DNA from: JBMDXB01 sp048594885
Lineage (GTDB): Bacteria; Acidobacteriota; Vicinamibacteria; Vicinamibacterales; 2-12-FULL-66-21
Assembly (NCBI GenBank): GCA_048594885.1
Contig: JBMDXB010000150.1
Location: 62,001-126,000, forward strand
Direction of reading: 5' to 3'
DNA length: 64,000 nucleotides
Shown: in pieces, positions 1 to 8,905 of the stretch
Numbering within the stretch: position 1 is the first letter of the stretch
Layout: every line of letters begins with the position of its first letter
Notes under the pieces: model-generated
What the model was told of the DNA's origin: nothing
Seen by the model: only the letters and a program-made list of their open reading frames with translations
Databases searched by the model: none
Made by a program: the position numbers and the translations under genes

Positions 1-399
1 CAGCGGCAGCAACCGCGGCTTGGAGATCAGGTCGATCTTGTTCAGCGCGAGGATGACGGGCGTCTTGACGTCTTTCAGGAGATTCGTGAGGTACTCATCG
101 CCTTTGCCCGGCTTCGTCGATGCGTCGAAGACGAGGACGATGACGTCGACTTCGCGCAGCGTCTCGAGCGCGGCGTCGACCATGCGGACGTTGAGGCGGT
201 GGAGCGGGCGATGAATGCCGGGCGTGTCGACGAAGGCCACCTGGCCGTCGGGGTAGTTCTTGACGGCCAGGATTCGATTGCGCGTCGTTTGCGGCTTGTC
301 CGAGACGATCGCGACCTTGGCGCCGACGAGGGCGTTGAGCAGCGTCGACTTGCCCGCGTTCGGCCGCCCGATCAGTGACGCGTAGCCCGAGCGAGGCAT
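1..399 (-). CDS. era: GTPase Era, N-terminal part (cut by window edge)
   Basis: Reading the minus strand from the ATG at 399 gives 133 codons that run off the window. The translation has the Era GTPase signatures: a P-loop GRPNAGKST at the very N-terminus, the switch I motif KPQTTRNRI, DTPGIH as G3 and NKID as G4. Era is an essential GTPase that binds 16S rRNA and assists 30S subunit maturation; its C-terminal KH domain would lie beyond position 1. The KPQTTR motif separates it from EngA/Der. In many bacteria era follows phoH, ybeY and a corC-like gene. Here those three lie on the same strand but about 3.8 kb away, with an ECF sigma operon and two nucleotidyltransferase modules in between. 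Confidence 0.93.
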   Translation of the reverse strand, partial: MPRSGYASLIGRPNAGKSTLLNALVGAKVAIVSDKPQTTRNRILAVKNYPDGQVAFVDTPGIHRPLHRLNVRMVDAALETLREVDVIVLVFDASTKPGKGDEYLTNLLKDVKTPVILALNKIDLISKPRLLPL

Positions 400-452
400 A
401 CGAGCATCTTACGCGCTGTCGCTGTCCGCCGGGCGCGGTCCGCGGTCGGCTC

Positions 453-1442
<990 letters not shown>

Positions 1443-1446
<4 letters not shown>

Positions 1447-1913
1447 GGTGTACTCCCCATCGTTGACGACTGATGAACGAGTCGAATCGCACGCGGCATG
1501 CCGTCCTGCGCGATGAGGAGATCCGCCTCGATGCGCCCTCCGGTCATCTCCGGCACGATGGCGATGCCGTAGTCCGGCAGGGCCGCGACCGGCAGCGACA
1601 CGCGGACGATGCTCGCGCTCTCGATGTCCGGCAGCGCGTGCGCGAGCGGCAACGCGACGAAGCCGGCCGGGTGGATGACCCGCGGCGCCTCTTGCGTGCC
1701 CCGCTGCGCCACCCAGATGGCGCCGCCGACGGCCAGCACGAGCGCCGCGGCAAGCGGCAGCAGTCGATATGCCGTTGGCAGACGACGGCCGGACCCGCGC
1801 CGCATTTCTGCGAGGACGGCCTCCTCGACGCGCCGGCTGGCCGAGGCGTGCCGCGTCGTGTCGGCCAGCGCCCTCAGGCCGTCGGCCAGTTCCCGCTCCT
1901 GCCGTGCGTTCAT
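1443..1913 (-). CDS. Probable membrane anti-sigma factor
   Basis: A 156-residue single-pass membrane protein. It has a charged cytoplasmic N-terminus (about residues 1-45), one transmembrane helix at about residues 50-70 (LLPLAAALVLAVGGAIWVA), and a periplasmic C-terminal part. No His-x3-Cys-x2-Cys zinc-binding anti-sigma motif is visible, so the call rests mainly on context: it overlaps the upstream ECF sigma gene by 4 nt (1910-1913) and the downstream exported protein by 4 nt. The topology and gene order fit a membrane-tethered anti-sigma factor that sequesters the ECF sigma until an envelope signal arrives. Confidence 0.65.
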
Positions 1914-2581
1914 GGAAGACGTTCTCCTGCAGTCCGTTGCGTCATCGCCGCCGGTCTCCCGTAGTGCAGGCCTTCAGGCCTGCCGGGCGGCCGGCGGGGC
2001 AGCCCTGAAGGGGTTGCGCTACTTTTTTGCTCTTCCTGCATCTTGATCGCGAGCAGCGCGCGTCCACGATGCAGCCGCGAGCGCACCGTGCCGATCGCGC
2101 AGCCAAGCGCGCCGGCTGCGTCCGAGTAGGGCATCTCGTGCAGGTCGCACATCACGACCGCTTCGCGATACCGCAGCGGCAAACTCAGGACTGCACGCCT
2201 CAGCGCGACGAGATTCTCCGCTCGCGTGAGGTCGCCCAGCGGGTCGGGATGGACCAGCGGCTCGCTTCCCTCCCGCTCGTCGTCGAGCGATTCGTCGCGG
2301 CGGCCGGCGTCCAGCCGCCGCCGGATGAAGTTGCGGGCGATGCCGCACAGCCAGGCGGATACCGTCGCGCGGCCCGTCTCGAACCGCCCCGCGTCTCTGA
2401 TGACCTCCAGGAACACATCCTGGGTGACGTCATCGGCCATCGCCGGCGAACCCGTGAGGTGCAGCGCGAACCGATAGACGTTCTGCTGGCGGCGGCGGAA
2501 GAGGAGGCTCATCGCCTCCACGTCGCGCGCCGCGATCCGCGCCAGCAACTCCTCGTCGGAGCAGTTATCGACGGGCACCAT
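1910..2581 (-). CDS. RNA polymerase ECF sigma factor with REP-derived C-terminal tail
   Basis: A 223-residue sigma-70 family protein of the extracytoplasmic function type. Region 2 covers about residues 25-90 (DDVTQDVFLEVIRDAGRF, then WLCGIARNFIRRR), and region 4 about residues 125-177 (LPLRYREAVVMCDLHEMPY, helix-turn-helix GTVRSRLHRGRALL). ECF sigmas normally stop soon after region 4. Here about 40 more residues follow (183-223), Pro/Arg/Gly-rich, encoded by a pair of REP-like palindromes (1961-2022), before the reading frame ends in an ATGA overlap with the anti-sigma gene. The tail therefore looks like coding sequence gained by repeat insertion. ECF sigmas usually control their own operon; no promoter was assigned. 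Confidence 0.9.
   Translation of the reverse strand: MVPVDNCSDEELLARIAARDVEAMSLLFRRRQQNVYRFALHLTGSPAMADDVTQDVFLEVIRDAGRFETGRATVSAWLCGIARNFIRRRLDAGRRDESLDDEREGSEPLVHPDPLGDLTRAENLVALRRAVLSLPLRYREAVVMCDLHEMPYSDAAGALGCAIGTVRSRLHRGRALLAIKMQEEQKSSATPSGLPRRPPGRPEGLHYGRPAAMTQRTAGERLP
1961..2022. repeat. REP pair (BIME-like) inside sigma factor gene
   Basis: Two imperfect palindromes face each other. The first begins GTAG and reads GCAGGCCTTCAGGCCTGC (1966-1983). The second has the core GCAGCCCTGAAGGGGTTGC and ends in CTAC (2022). A GTAG tetranucleotide at the hairpin foot is the hallmark of REPs mobilised by RAYT (Y1 tyrosine) transposases. The pair is read through by the ECF sigma gene on the minus strand. 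A run of six T follows on the plus strand. Confidence 0.75.
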
Positions 2582-2661
2582 CGCAGTGGGTCCGACGCAT
2601 CTATACCGTATTCAGGTGGCGGAGGGGGAAGGTTCCAGAAAACTCGCGCTACACTAAGGCC

Positions 2662-2844
2662 GTGGCCGGCAACCCGATTCGCATCGAGCCGGATCCGGTC
2701 ATCGAAGCCTTCAAGCGGGACATCGACCGCACGCTGATCCGTGCAAATCTGAAGCTATCCCCCGAAGAACGTCTGCGCAAGCTGACGTCTGCCGTGCGGG
2801 GTGCAGCCGCGTTGCAGCACGCGCGCAAGACGCCCCGATCGTGA
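2662..2844 (+). CDS. Small protein upstream of nucleotidyltransferase pseudogene
   Basis: A 60-residue, helix-rich, charged protein read from a GTG at 2662 (motifs EAFKRDIDRTL, SPEERLRKL). It overlaps the possible GTG start (2841) of the following nucleotidyltransferase reading frame by 4 nt. Small charged proteins directly upstream of minimal nucleotidyltransferases are a common two-gene pattern, often toxin-antitoxin-like; here the partner is broken. No domain was recognised with confidence. It could be an orphan antitoxin-like remnant. Confidence 0.55.
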   Translation: MAGNPIRIEPDPVIEAFKRDIDRTLIRANLKLSPEERLRKLTSAVRGAAALQHARKTPRS

Positions 2845-3330
2845 CGGTCACGGACTTCCCGGACTGGTCAAGCTGCTCGCTGGCGGAAGAGTGGAGTTCA
2901 TCATCGTCGGTGGAGTTGCCGCGGTGATCCATGGTTCGGCCCACATCACGGTAGACCTGGACATTCTGTACAACGGACGACGGATAACATCGAACGACTC
3001 GCAGACGCGCTGCGGCCCATCAAGCCGTACCTGCGCGGCGCACCTGCCGGTCTGCCATGTCGGCTGGATGCCGCCACTGTCGCACGCGGCCTGAATTTCA
3101 CGCTCGAAACCACTCTCGGTGATCTCGATCTGCTCGGAGAGGTCGCCGGTGGCGGCACCTACGATCACCTCGCCGGAGAAGCCGAATCGATACTCGTGGA
3201 AGGTCTCGAAGTTCGATGCGTGTCGCTCCGCCGGCTGATTGCGCTCAAACGGGCGGCCGGCAGGCCGAAAGATCTGAACATTATCGCGGAACTGGAAGCG
3301 CTGCTCGACGAACGCGAGCGCTCGGAGTAG
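2841..3330 (+). pseudogene. Nucleotidyltransferase (AbiEii-like fold), frameshifted
   Basis: Three consecutive reading frames together give one nucleotidyltransferase-like protein. A start VTVTDFPD at 2841 is followed after about 2866 by VKLLAGGRVEFIIVGGVAAV and SAHITVDLDILY in a second frame, and after about 2974 by TTDNIERLADALRPI, TLGDLDLLGEV and LKRAAGRPKDL in a third, ending at TAG 3328. The GG...DLD pattern is the metal-binding nucleotidyltransferase motif, and KRAAGRPKDL is typical of this family near the C-terminus. Both frame changes have the same sign, each explained by one missing base. It is either a real pseudogene or carries two sequence errors. It sits directly behind a small charged protein and just ahead of a second, intact module of the same layout. 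Confidence 0.75.
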
Positions 3331-3360
3331 CAGACGTCGATCGCGCCCTATAATTGACGA

Positions 3361-3639
3361 ATGGATCGCACTCTTCCGGGCGCTGATCTCGTGCAACAGG
3401 GTCTCGATGATCTGGCAAGCCGCGCGGAGTCGATCGCGTCCCTTCTTGTTTCGATCGGCGCGCCGCGCTTGCGGGCGCTCGGATACGCGATCGAGGATCC
3501 GTTTCCCAACCCCGAGCGCCGGCTCTACGATCGGTTGGCGGCGGACGATTCCGATTCCGCACACTCCCGTTACAACGCCCTCGTGAGACGTCTTGTCAGC
3601 TTCGAACGGGCCGCCGAATGCGTGAGCCCGCGAACCTGA
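3361..3639 (+). CDS. Small hypothetical protein paired with DUF6036-type nucleotidyltransferase
   Basis: A 92-residue soluble protein starting at an ATG at 3361, predicted to be mostly helical (QQGLDDLASRAESIASLLVS; PNPERRLYDRLA). Its 3' end overlaps the next gene by 22 nt (3618-3639), so the two are co-translated. No known domain was recognised. By position it is the likely partner, perhaps antitoxin-like, of the nucleotidyltransferase that follows; that role is inference. Confidence 0.65.
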   Translation: MDRTLPGADLVQQGLDDLASRAESIASLLVSIGAPRLRALGYAIEDPFPNPERRLYDRLAADDSDSAHSRYNALVRRLVSFERAAECVSPRT

Positions 3640-4163
3640 CGCGCATCCGGCAGTTCATGCGCGAGCTAGGGCAGCGGGCGCGCGCGGACAGTCGTGTCTA
3701 CCTGACCGGCGGCGCGACGGCGGTTCTGCATGGCTTTCGTCCGAGCACGATCGACGTTGACGTAAAGTTCGTCCCCGAACGGGATGAACTATTCAGGGCG
3801 GTTCAAGAGTTGAAGGATCGGCTGCAACTCAACGTCGAACTCGCGTCACCGGCAGACTTCATTCCGGTACGCCGCGACTGGGAGGAGCGCAGCCCGTTCA
3901 TTGCTCGAGAAGGCCGCGTGTCCTTCCATCACTTCGACCTGTGTGCGCAGGCGCTGGCGAAGATCGAACGCGGCCACGACCGGGATGTGCGTGACGTGGA
4001 AGACCTTCTTCGCGCCGGGCTCGTGAGCCGCACGCAGCTCGCGGAGTACTTCGACGCGATCGCGCCAGACCTGTATCGCTACCCTGCGCTGGATGCCCGC
4101 GGGTTCGAGCGGCGTGTCCGGCGAATTGTCGACAGCGGCCTGAATGGCGGAGACGAGGCGTAG
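3618..4163 (+). CDS. DUF6036-like nucleotidyltransferase
   Basis: A 181-residue protein with a minimal nucleotidyltransferase core: VYLTGGATAVLHGFRPSTID near residues 28-47, followed by the acidic DVDVKF strand. A later segment ALAKIERGHDRDVRDVEDLL resembles the family's helical second half, where RGxxRDxxDV is common. Such proteins are often annotated DUF6036 and are suspected toxins or RNA-modifying enzymes in two-gene modules. It overlaps its upstream partner by 22 nt. It is the second nucleotidyltransferase module in 1.5 kb, and it is intact where the first is not. Confidence 0.75.
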   Translation: MREPANLTRIRQFMRELGQRARADSRVYLTGGATAVLHGFRPSTIDVDVKFVPERDELFRAVQELKDRLQLNVELASPADFIPVRRDWEERSPFIAREGRVSFHHFDLCAQALAKIERGHDRDVRDVEDLLRAGLVSRTQLAEYFDAIAPDLYRYPALDARGFERRVRRIVDSGLNGGDEA

Positions 4164-4193
4164 CGCCACTACTTGCGATGGCGGTGCGGGGAC

Positions 4194-5477
4194 TCAGCGG
4201 CCGTTCGGTTGCGGCTCTGGCACGTCGCTGCGGCGGAAGCGCACCTTGTGGATCCTGCGCCGCTCGGCCTCGAGCACCGCGACCTCGAGGCCGTCGAGCT
4301 CGAACGTCTCGCCGACGGCGGGCACGCGGCCGACCCGCGTGAGAACATAGCCGCCAACGGTCTCGAAGCCCTCGGGTTCGATCTCGACGCCGAGCCGCTC
4401 GCGGATCTCGCCGATGTGCACCTTGGCGCTGAATACGAACGATCCGTTGCCCTCGTCGACCACCGGCTCGGTCTCGACGTCGTACTCGTCGCGAATCTCG
4501 CCGACGATCTCCTCGAGCACGTCCTCCAGCGTGACGAGTCCTGCGGTGCCGCCGTACTCGTCAACGACGATCGCGAGCTGCACCTGCTTGCGCTGAAACT
4601 CCTTGAGCAGATCGGCGACGCGCTTGGTCTCGGGCACGAAGGTCGCCGGCCGGATGAGGGACCGCAAGTCGTCCTGCGGCGTCGCGTTCGGGCTCGCCGT
4701 CTCCGGCAGGCCGATCAGGTCCTTCACGAACACGATCCCGACGATGTTGTCGAGGTTCTCGTTGAAGACGGGCACGCGCGAGTATTCCTGCTCCCGGAAC
4801 AGCGTCCGGAGTTCGTCGAGCGTCGCCTCGACCGGGATCGCCACCATGTCGGGCCGCGGCGTCATCACCTCGCGCACGAGCGTGTCGCCGAAGTCGACGA
4901 TCGACTGCAGCAGCTTGCGCTCGTCCCTTTCGATCAGCCCCTGCTCCTCGCCGGCCTCGAGGTAGGCGTGCGCGGCTTCGCCGCCGTCCTCGCCTCCTGC
5001 CTGGCCGTTGCCCGCGGCGCCCGGCTCGGTGCGGTCGCGCCGCTCGCTCACGATCAACTGCACCAGCGCCGTCGTCAGCGGCTGCACGAAGCGCGCGGCG
5101 ACGTCGAACGGGGGCAGCAGGATCTCGAGCACGCGCTCCGGGTTCTTGCGGACGATCAGCATCGGCACGACGTGCTCGCAGACGAGGATGAACACCGCGA
5201 CGAGCAGGAGCAGCAGGCCGATGCCCTGCAGCCGCCCCAGCTCCGCGATCAGCATCGCGATGAACATCGTCGCGAGCGAGAAGATGAGGCCGAGAATCAG
5301 CCGGGCCGGCACGAACAGTTGAATGGGATCTTCGAGGTAGAAGCCGAGGCGATCGTCGCGCCCGCCGCGCTCGGCCATCAGACGCAGCGAGAGCCGCATG
5401 AGCGCGCTGAAGGCGGTCTCGATGATGCCGACGTACACCGCGGCAAGCGCGAGGAGGAACAGAAGCAGCGGGATCAT
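4194..5477 (-). CDS. Hemolysin C / CorC-type membrane protein with CBS pair
   Basis: A 427-residue protein starting at the ATG at 5477 (MIPLLLFLLALAAVYVG), which overlaps the ybeY stop by 4 nt. Order of domains: DUF21 membrane domain with about four helices (residues 1-180); a CBS pair (VREVMTPRPDMVAIPVE about 205-265, then TFVPETKRVADLL to LEDVLEEIVGEI about 280-340); and a C-terminal CorC_HlyC domain (about 350-425). This family (CNNM/CorC/TlyC) is linked to Mg2+ or Co2+ transport and resistance. The order phoH-ybeY-corC is conserved in many bacteria and supports the call. Confidence 0.92.
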   Translation of the reverse strand: MIPLLLFLLALAAVYVGIIETAFSALMRLSLRLMAERGGRDDRLGFYLEDPIQLFVPARLILGLIFSLATMFIAMLIAELGRLQGIGLLLLLVAVFILVCEHVVPMLIVRKNPERVLEILLPPFDVAARFVQPLTTALVQLIVSERRDRTEPGAAGNGQAGGEDGGEAAHAYLEAGEEQGLIERDERKLLQSIVDFGDTLVREVMTPRPDMVAIPVEATLDELRTLFREQEYSRVPVFNENLDNIVGIVFVKDLIGLPETASPNATPQDDLRSLIRPATFVPETKRVADLLKEFQRKQVQLAIVVDEYGGTAGLVTLEDVLEEIVGEIRDEYDVETEPVVDEGNGSFVFSAKVHIGEIRERLGVEIEPEGFETVGGYVLTRVGRVPAVGETFELDGLEVAVLEAERRRIHKVRFRRSDVPEPQPNGR

Positions 5478-6100
5478 GACTTGGTGCGCGTGGGGCCCCA
5501 CCCCCACGCGCTGGCGCTCGCCGGCGCCGCTGCGCGGCGCTGCCCTCCGGCGGCTCGCGCCGGCCGCAGGCGCGTCTTCGCGCGCGGCTCAGGCCTCCGA
5601 CGCCCCGGCGTACGCTCGATCAACCCGACAGCCAGCCCGCCCTTCCGTCGAAGCCGGGCCTCGGCTCGCGCCATGCGCCCCTTGTCCGCCGGACTCTCGT
5701 GATCGTAGCCGAGCAGGTGCAACAGCCCGTGCAGCGCGAGCACGCGCAACTCGGTCGCGTAGGAGTGACCCGCGTCACGCGCCTGCCGCCGCGCGACGCC
5801 GGTAGCAATCACGAGATCGCCGAGCAGCCGCCGATCGCCGATCGCTGATCGCTGATCGCTGATCGCCGATCGCCGATCGGGCTCCGCCGGGAAGCTCAGG
5901 ACATCGGTCGCGTAGTCCTTGCGCCGGTAGCTGCGATTGAGGGTGCGCATGCGCGCGTCGGAGACGAGCGCGATCGCAAGATCGCCGCGCGCGCTCTTCG
6001 GCGCGACGCGCGTGAGCCAGCGCGCAAGGCCGCCGTCGCGGACGGCACGCCCGCGGCCATCCGTGACCGAGACCTGGAGACGACTACTGTCGGGGTCCAC
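5474..6100 (-). CDS. ybeY: Endoribonuclease / rRNA maturation factor YbeY with repeat-derived insertions
   Basis: A 208-residue protein containing the YbeY zinc site HGLLHLLGYDHE (His124, His128, His134). YbeY is a single-strand RNase needed for 16S rRNA 3' maturation and ribosome quality control. Typical YbeY is about 150 residues. Two insertions account for the extra length: residues about 76-91 (RRSAISDQRSAIGDRR), encoded by a heptamer array GATCGCY, in the loop between the DVLSFP strand and the GDLVI strand; and a tail of about 45 residues after 160, Arg/Ala/Pro-rich, encoded largely by a dispersed genomic repeat also found at 38.3 kb. The start overlaps the phoH end by 17 nt; the end overlaps the corC-like start by 4 nt. 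Confidence 0.93.
   Translation of the reverse strand: MDPDSSRLQVSVTDGRGRAVRDGGLARWLTRVAPKSARGDLAIALVSDARMRTLNRSYRRKDYATDVLSFPAEPDRRSAISDQRSAIGDRRLLGDLVIATGVARRQARDAGHSYATELRVLALHGLLHLLGYDHESPADKGRMARAEARLRRKGGLAVGLIERTPGRRRPEPRAKTRLRPARAAGGQRRAAAPASASAWGWGPTRTKS
5486..5572. repeat. Dispersed GC-rich repeat, copy 1 (within ybeY 3' end)
   Basis: The stretch beginning at 5486 shares a 21-bp identical core with the reverse complement of the stretch ending near 38422. Beyond the core, a similar but diverged pattern of GCGCT, GCTCG, CTCCG and CTCGCGC blocks continues for about 65 bp. The core contains the palindrome GTGGGGCCCCAC. This copy encodes the end of YbeY (residues WGWGPTRTKS and upstream). 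The boundary near 5572 is approximate. Confidence 0.7.
5833..5881. repeat. Heptamer tandem repeat (GATCGCY)7 inside ybeY
   Basis: Seven 7-bp units from 5833: GATCGCC, three GATCGCT, two GATCGCC and GATCGGG, preceded by one GATCGCC-type unit boundary. The array totals 49 bp and is translated as part of a surface loop of YbeY. Because 7 is not a multiple of 3, adding or losing a single unit would shift the frame. Confidence 0.93.
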
Positions 6101-7040
6101 TGCCGTAGGCGTCGTACGCCTTCACGATCTGCTGCACCAGCGCGTGGCGGACGACGTCCTTCTCGTCGAAGTGAATGAACGCGATGCCGTCGATCTTGCC
6201 GACGACCTTGATCGCCTCGACCAGGCCGGACGTCCGGCCGGTGGGCAGATCGATCTGCGTGATGTCCCCCGTCACCACCGCCTTCGATCCGAAGCCGAGC
6301 CGCGTGAGGAACATCTTCATCTGCTCGGACGTGGTGTTCTGCGCCTCGTCGAGGATCACGAACGCGTCGTTGAGCGTCCGTCCGCGCATGAACGCGATCG
6401 GCGCCACCTCGATGGTGCCGCGCTCGATCAGCCGATCGGCGCGCTCGATGTCCATCATGTCGTAGAGCGCGTCGTAGAGCGGGCGCAGATACGGATTGAC
6501 CTTCTCCGCGATGTCGCCCGGAAGGAACCCGAGCTTCTCGCCGGCTTCGACCGCCGGCCGCGCGAGGATGATGCGGCTGATTCGCTTCGCCAGCAGATAG
6601 GCCACCGCCTGCGCCATCGCCAGGTAGGTCTTCCCCGTTCCGGCGGGCCCGATGCCGAAGACGATGTCGTGCTCGTCGATGGCATCCAGGTAGCGGCGCT
6701 GGTTGACGCTCTTCGGCATCACCTGGCGCTTGCCGGACGTCCGCTGCGCGCCGCGCAGGAAGTAGTCGGCGAGCTCGACGTTCTCGTCCTGCACGACGAG
6801 CTGCGACGCCGTCTTCACGTCCCCCTTCGCCAGCTTGTAGCCGTCGCGCATCATCGCGGTGAGCTGATCGAGGACGCGCTCGGCGCGCGAGACGTCAGGC
6901 GATTCCCCTTCGATGATGAGCTCGGCGCCGGTCGTGCGAATCCGGACGCTGAAGAGCGATTCGAGATGTTTCAGGTTCTCGTCGTGGGTGCCGAAGAGCG
7001 CTTCCACCCCCTCGTCGGGGACGGCAATCTTGCGCATCAC
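6084..7040 (-). CDS. phoH: PhoH family ATPase
   Basis: A 318-residue PhoH-like protein. It has an N-terminal KH-like segment (about residues 10-65), a linker, and the ATPase domain with Walker A GPAGTGKT (131-138) and Walker B AFVILDEAQN (226-235), plus the sensor-like VVTGDITQIDLP. PhoH-like (PhoH2/YbeZ type) proteins are RNA-associated NTPases that work with YbeY. The ybeY gene follows immediately with a 17-nt overlap, the classic ybeZ-ybeY arrangement. The start at 7040 begins MMRKIAV; the second Met is equally possible. Confidence 0.93.
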   Translation of the reverse strand: MMRKIAVPDEGVEALFGTHDENLKHLESLFSVRIRTTGAELIIEGESPDVSRAERVLDQLTAMMRDGYKLAKGDVKTASQLVVQDENVELADYFLRGAQRTSGKRQVMPKSVNQRRYLDAIDEHDIVFGIGPAGTGKTYLAMAQAVAYLLAKRISRIILARPAVEAGEKLGFLPGDIAEKVNPYLRPLYDALYDMMDIERADRLIERGTIEVAPIAFMRGRTLNDAFVILDEAQNTTSEQMKMFLTRLGFGSKAVVTGDITQIDLPTGRTSGLVEAIKVVGKIDGIAFIHFDEKDVVRHALVQQIVKAYDAYGSGPRQ

Positions 7041-7111
7041 GGTGGCTGGCGGTATGGCGTAACTCCTTGCGCGCTAGTGAATTACCTCGAGGATTCTAGC
7101 ACGAGCCGTGC

Positions 7112-8884
7112 CTACTCCGATCTGATGCGCAGCTCGCGCAGTTGCCGCGGATCGACAGGAGACGGCGCGCCAGCCATCAGATCGACCGCCTGTGCGGTTT
7201 TCGGAAACGCGATGACGTCGCGAATGGACGGCTCGCCGCACAGGATCGCGACAATGCGGTCCAGCCCGAGCGCGATGCCGCCGTGCGGAGGCGTGCCGTA
7301 CTCGAACGCGTCAACGAAGAATCCGAAGCGCAGCCGCGCTTCTTCGTCGGAAATCCCGAGCAGCTTGAAGATGAGCCGCTGCAGATCCTGATCGTGAATC
7401 CTGATGCTGCCGCCGGCGATCTCGCTGCCGTTGAGCACGAGATCGTACGCCCTCGCGCGGGCGCGGCCGGGATCCGACTCGAGCAGCCGTGCATCCGACT
7501 CGAGCGGCGACGTGAACGGGTGGTGCATGAACTCCCAGCGCTTCTCGTCCTCGAGCCACTCGAACATCGGGAAGTCGACGACCCACAGGAACGCGAACAC
7601 ATCCGGCTTCAGCAGGTTCTCTTTCCGCGCGACGTTCAGCCGCAACTGCCCCAGCATCGTCGACGTCGCAGCGTGCGGTCCGGCCGCCATGAGCAGGAGA
7701 TCTCCGGAGGCCGCACCAGCGAGATCCAGCGCCGCGCGGATGACGTCCTCACCCGCGGCTTTCAGCGCCGGACTCTGGACCGCACCCTCGGCGTGACGAG
7801 CCCAGACGATACCGGCTGCGCCGAGTTGCTTGGCCTGCTCACCGATGTCATCGAGCTCCCGGCGCGAGTAGCGTCCTGCGCTGGGCACGACGAACCCGCG
7901 CACCTCGCCCGCCGTGGCAATCGCGTTCCGGAACGGCGAGAAGCCGGACGTGCGGAACGGATCCGAGAGGTCCTTGATCTCCATGCCGACGCGGAGGTCC
8001 GGCTTGTCGGAGCCGTACTTCGCGATCGCTTCGGCATACGGCAGGCGCAGGAACGGACGCGGCGCCTCGCGACCGACAATCGCCATCAGGCGTGCCATCA
8101 GCGGCTCGACGATCGAGAAGACCAGATCCTCGGTCGCAAACGAGATCTCGAGGTCGATCTGCGTGAACTCCGGCTGGCGGTCCGCGCGCAGATCCTCGTC
8201 GCGGAAACATTTGACGATCTGGAAATAGCGATCGAGACCCGAGATCATCAGGATCTGCTTGAAAATCTGCGGCGACTGCGGCAGCGCGTAGAACTCGCCG
8301 GGATGCACGCGGCTCGGCACCAGGTAGTCACGCGCGCCCTCGGGCGTCGACTTCGTCAGCATCGGCGTCTCGATCTCGAGGAAGCCCTGCTCGTCGAAGT
8401 ACTGCCGCGTCTCCATCGTGACGCGGTGCCGCAGCGCGATGTTGCGCTGCATGCGCGAACGCCGCAGATCCAGGTAGCGATACTTCAGACGGACGTCTTC
8501 GGACACCGGCGTCTCGTCGGCGATCGGGAACGGCGGCGTCTTCGCCACGTTCAGCAGCCGCACTTCGCGCGCCGCGACCTCGATCTCCCCGGTCGCGATC
8601 TTCGTGTTGACAGCCTCGGGGGCCCGCGGCTCAACGCGGCCGATCACCGCGACGACGTACTCCGGCCGCAGCCGCTTCGCGTCGGCGACGAGCGATTCGT
8701 CGTCACGGACGATGACCTGCGTGAGGCCGTGCCGATCGCGCAGATCGACAAACACGAGCGAGCCGAGGTCGCGGACGCGATGCACCCAGCCGAGGAGCAC
8801 GACGTCCTGTCCGACGTTCGAGCCGTTCAATCCGCCGCAGGTGTGCGTGCGCGCGAGGGGTCCGAGCGGTTCAACTTCCTGCAT
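7112..8884 (-). CDS. aspS: Aspartyl-tRNA synthetase
   Basis: A 590-residue class IIb synthetase of the bacterial type. It has an N-terminal OB-fold anticodon-binding domain (residues about 1-110, GWVHRVRDLGSLVFVDLRD), the catalytic core with motif 2 around FRDEDLRADRQPEFTQID, the bacterial GAD insertion in the middle (about 290-420), and motif 3 GIALGLDRIV near the C-terminus. The length matches the bacterial family (about 590). It charges tRNA-Asp, and tRNA-Asn too in species that lack AsnRS; that cannot be judged here. It follows hisS on the same strand with a 54-nt gap holding REP palindromes. Confidence 0.97.
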   Translation of the reverse strand: MQEVEPLGPLARTHTCGGLNGSNVGQDVVLLGWVHRVRDLGSLVFVDLRDRHGLTQVIVRDDESLVADAKRLRPEYVVAVIGRVEPRAPEAVNTKIATGEIEVAAREVRLLNVAKTPPFPIADETPVSEDVRLKYRYLDLRRSRMQRNIALRHRVTMETRQYFDEQGFLEIETPMLTKSTPEGARDYLVPSRVHPGEFYALPQSPQIFKQILMISGLDRYFQIVKCFRDEDLRADRQPEFTQIDLEISFATEDLVFSIVEPLMARLMAIVGREAPRPFLRLPYAEAIAKYGSDKPDLRVGMEIKDLSDPFRTSGFSPFRNAIATAGEVRGFVVPSAGRYSRRELDDIGEQAKQLGAAGIVWARHAEGAVQSPALKAAGEDVIRAALDLAGAASGDLLLMAAGPHAATSTMLGQLRLNVARKENLLKPDVFAFLWVVDFPMFEWLEDEKRWEFMHHPFTSPLESDARLLESDPGRARARAYDLVLNGSEIAGGSIRIHDQDLQRLIFKLLGISDEEARLRFGFFVDAFEYGTPPHGGIALGLDRIVAILCGEPSIRDVIAFPKTAQAVDLMAGAPSPVDPRQLRELRIRSE

Positions 8885-8905
8885 ATCGCGTTTCGGCTGC
8901 GCAGC

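Noticed and set aside
1755..1790. Similarity of the anti-sigma sequence LPTAYRLLP to the translated TGCCTAC repeat
   Set aside because: Only about three quarters of the bases match over 26 bp and no 7-bp period is kept; probably chance in GC-rich sequence.
2841..3330. Programmed frameshifting in the nucleotidyltransferase
   Set aside because: Two separate shifts without slippery heptamers or downstream structure; single-base losses are simpler.
4173..5702. 509-codon plus-strand frame opposite the corC-like gene
   Set aside because: Antisense shadow of a gene with clear DUF21, CBS and CorC_HlyC domains.
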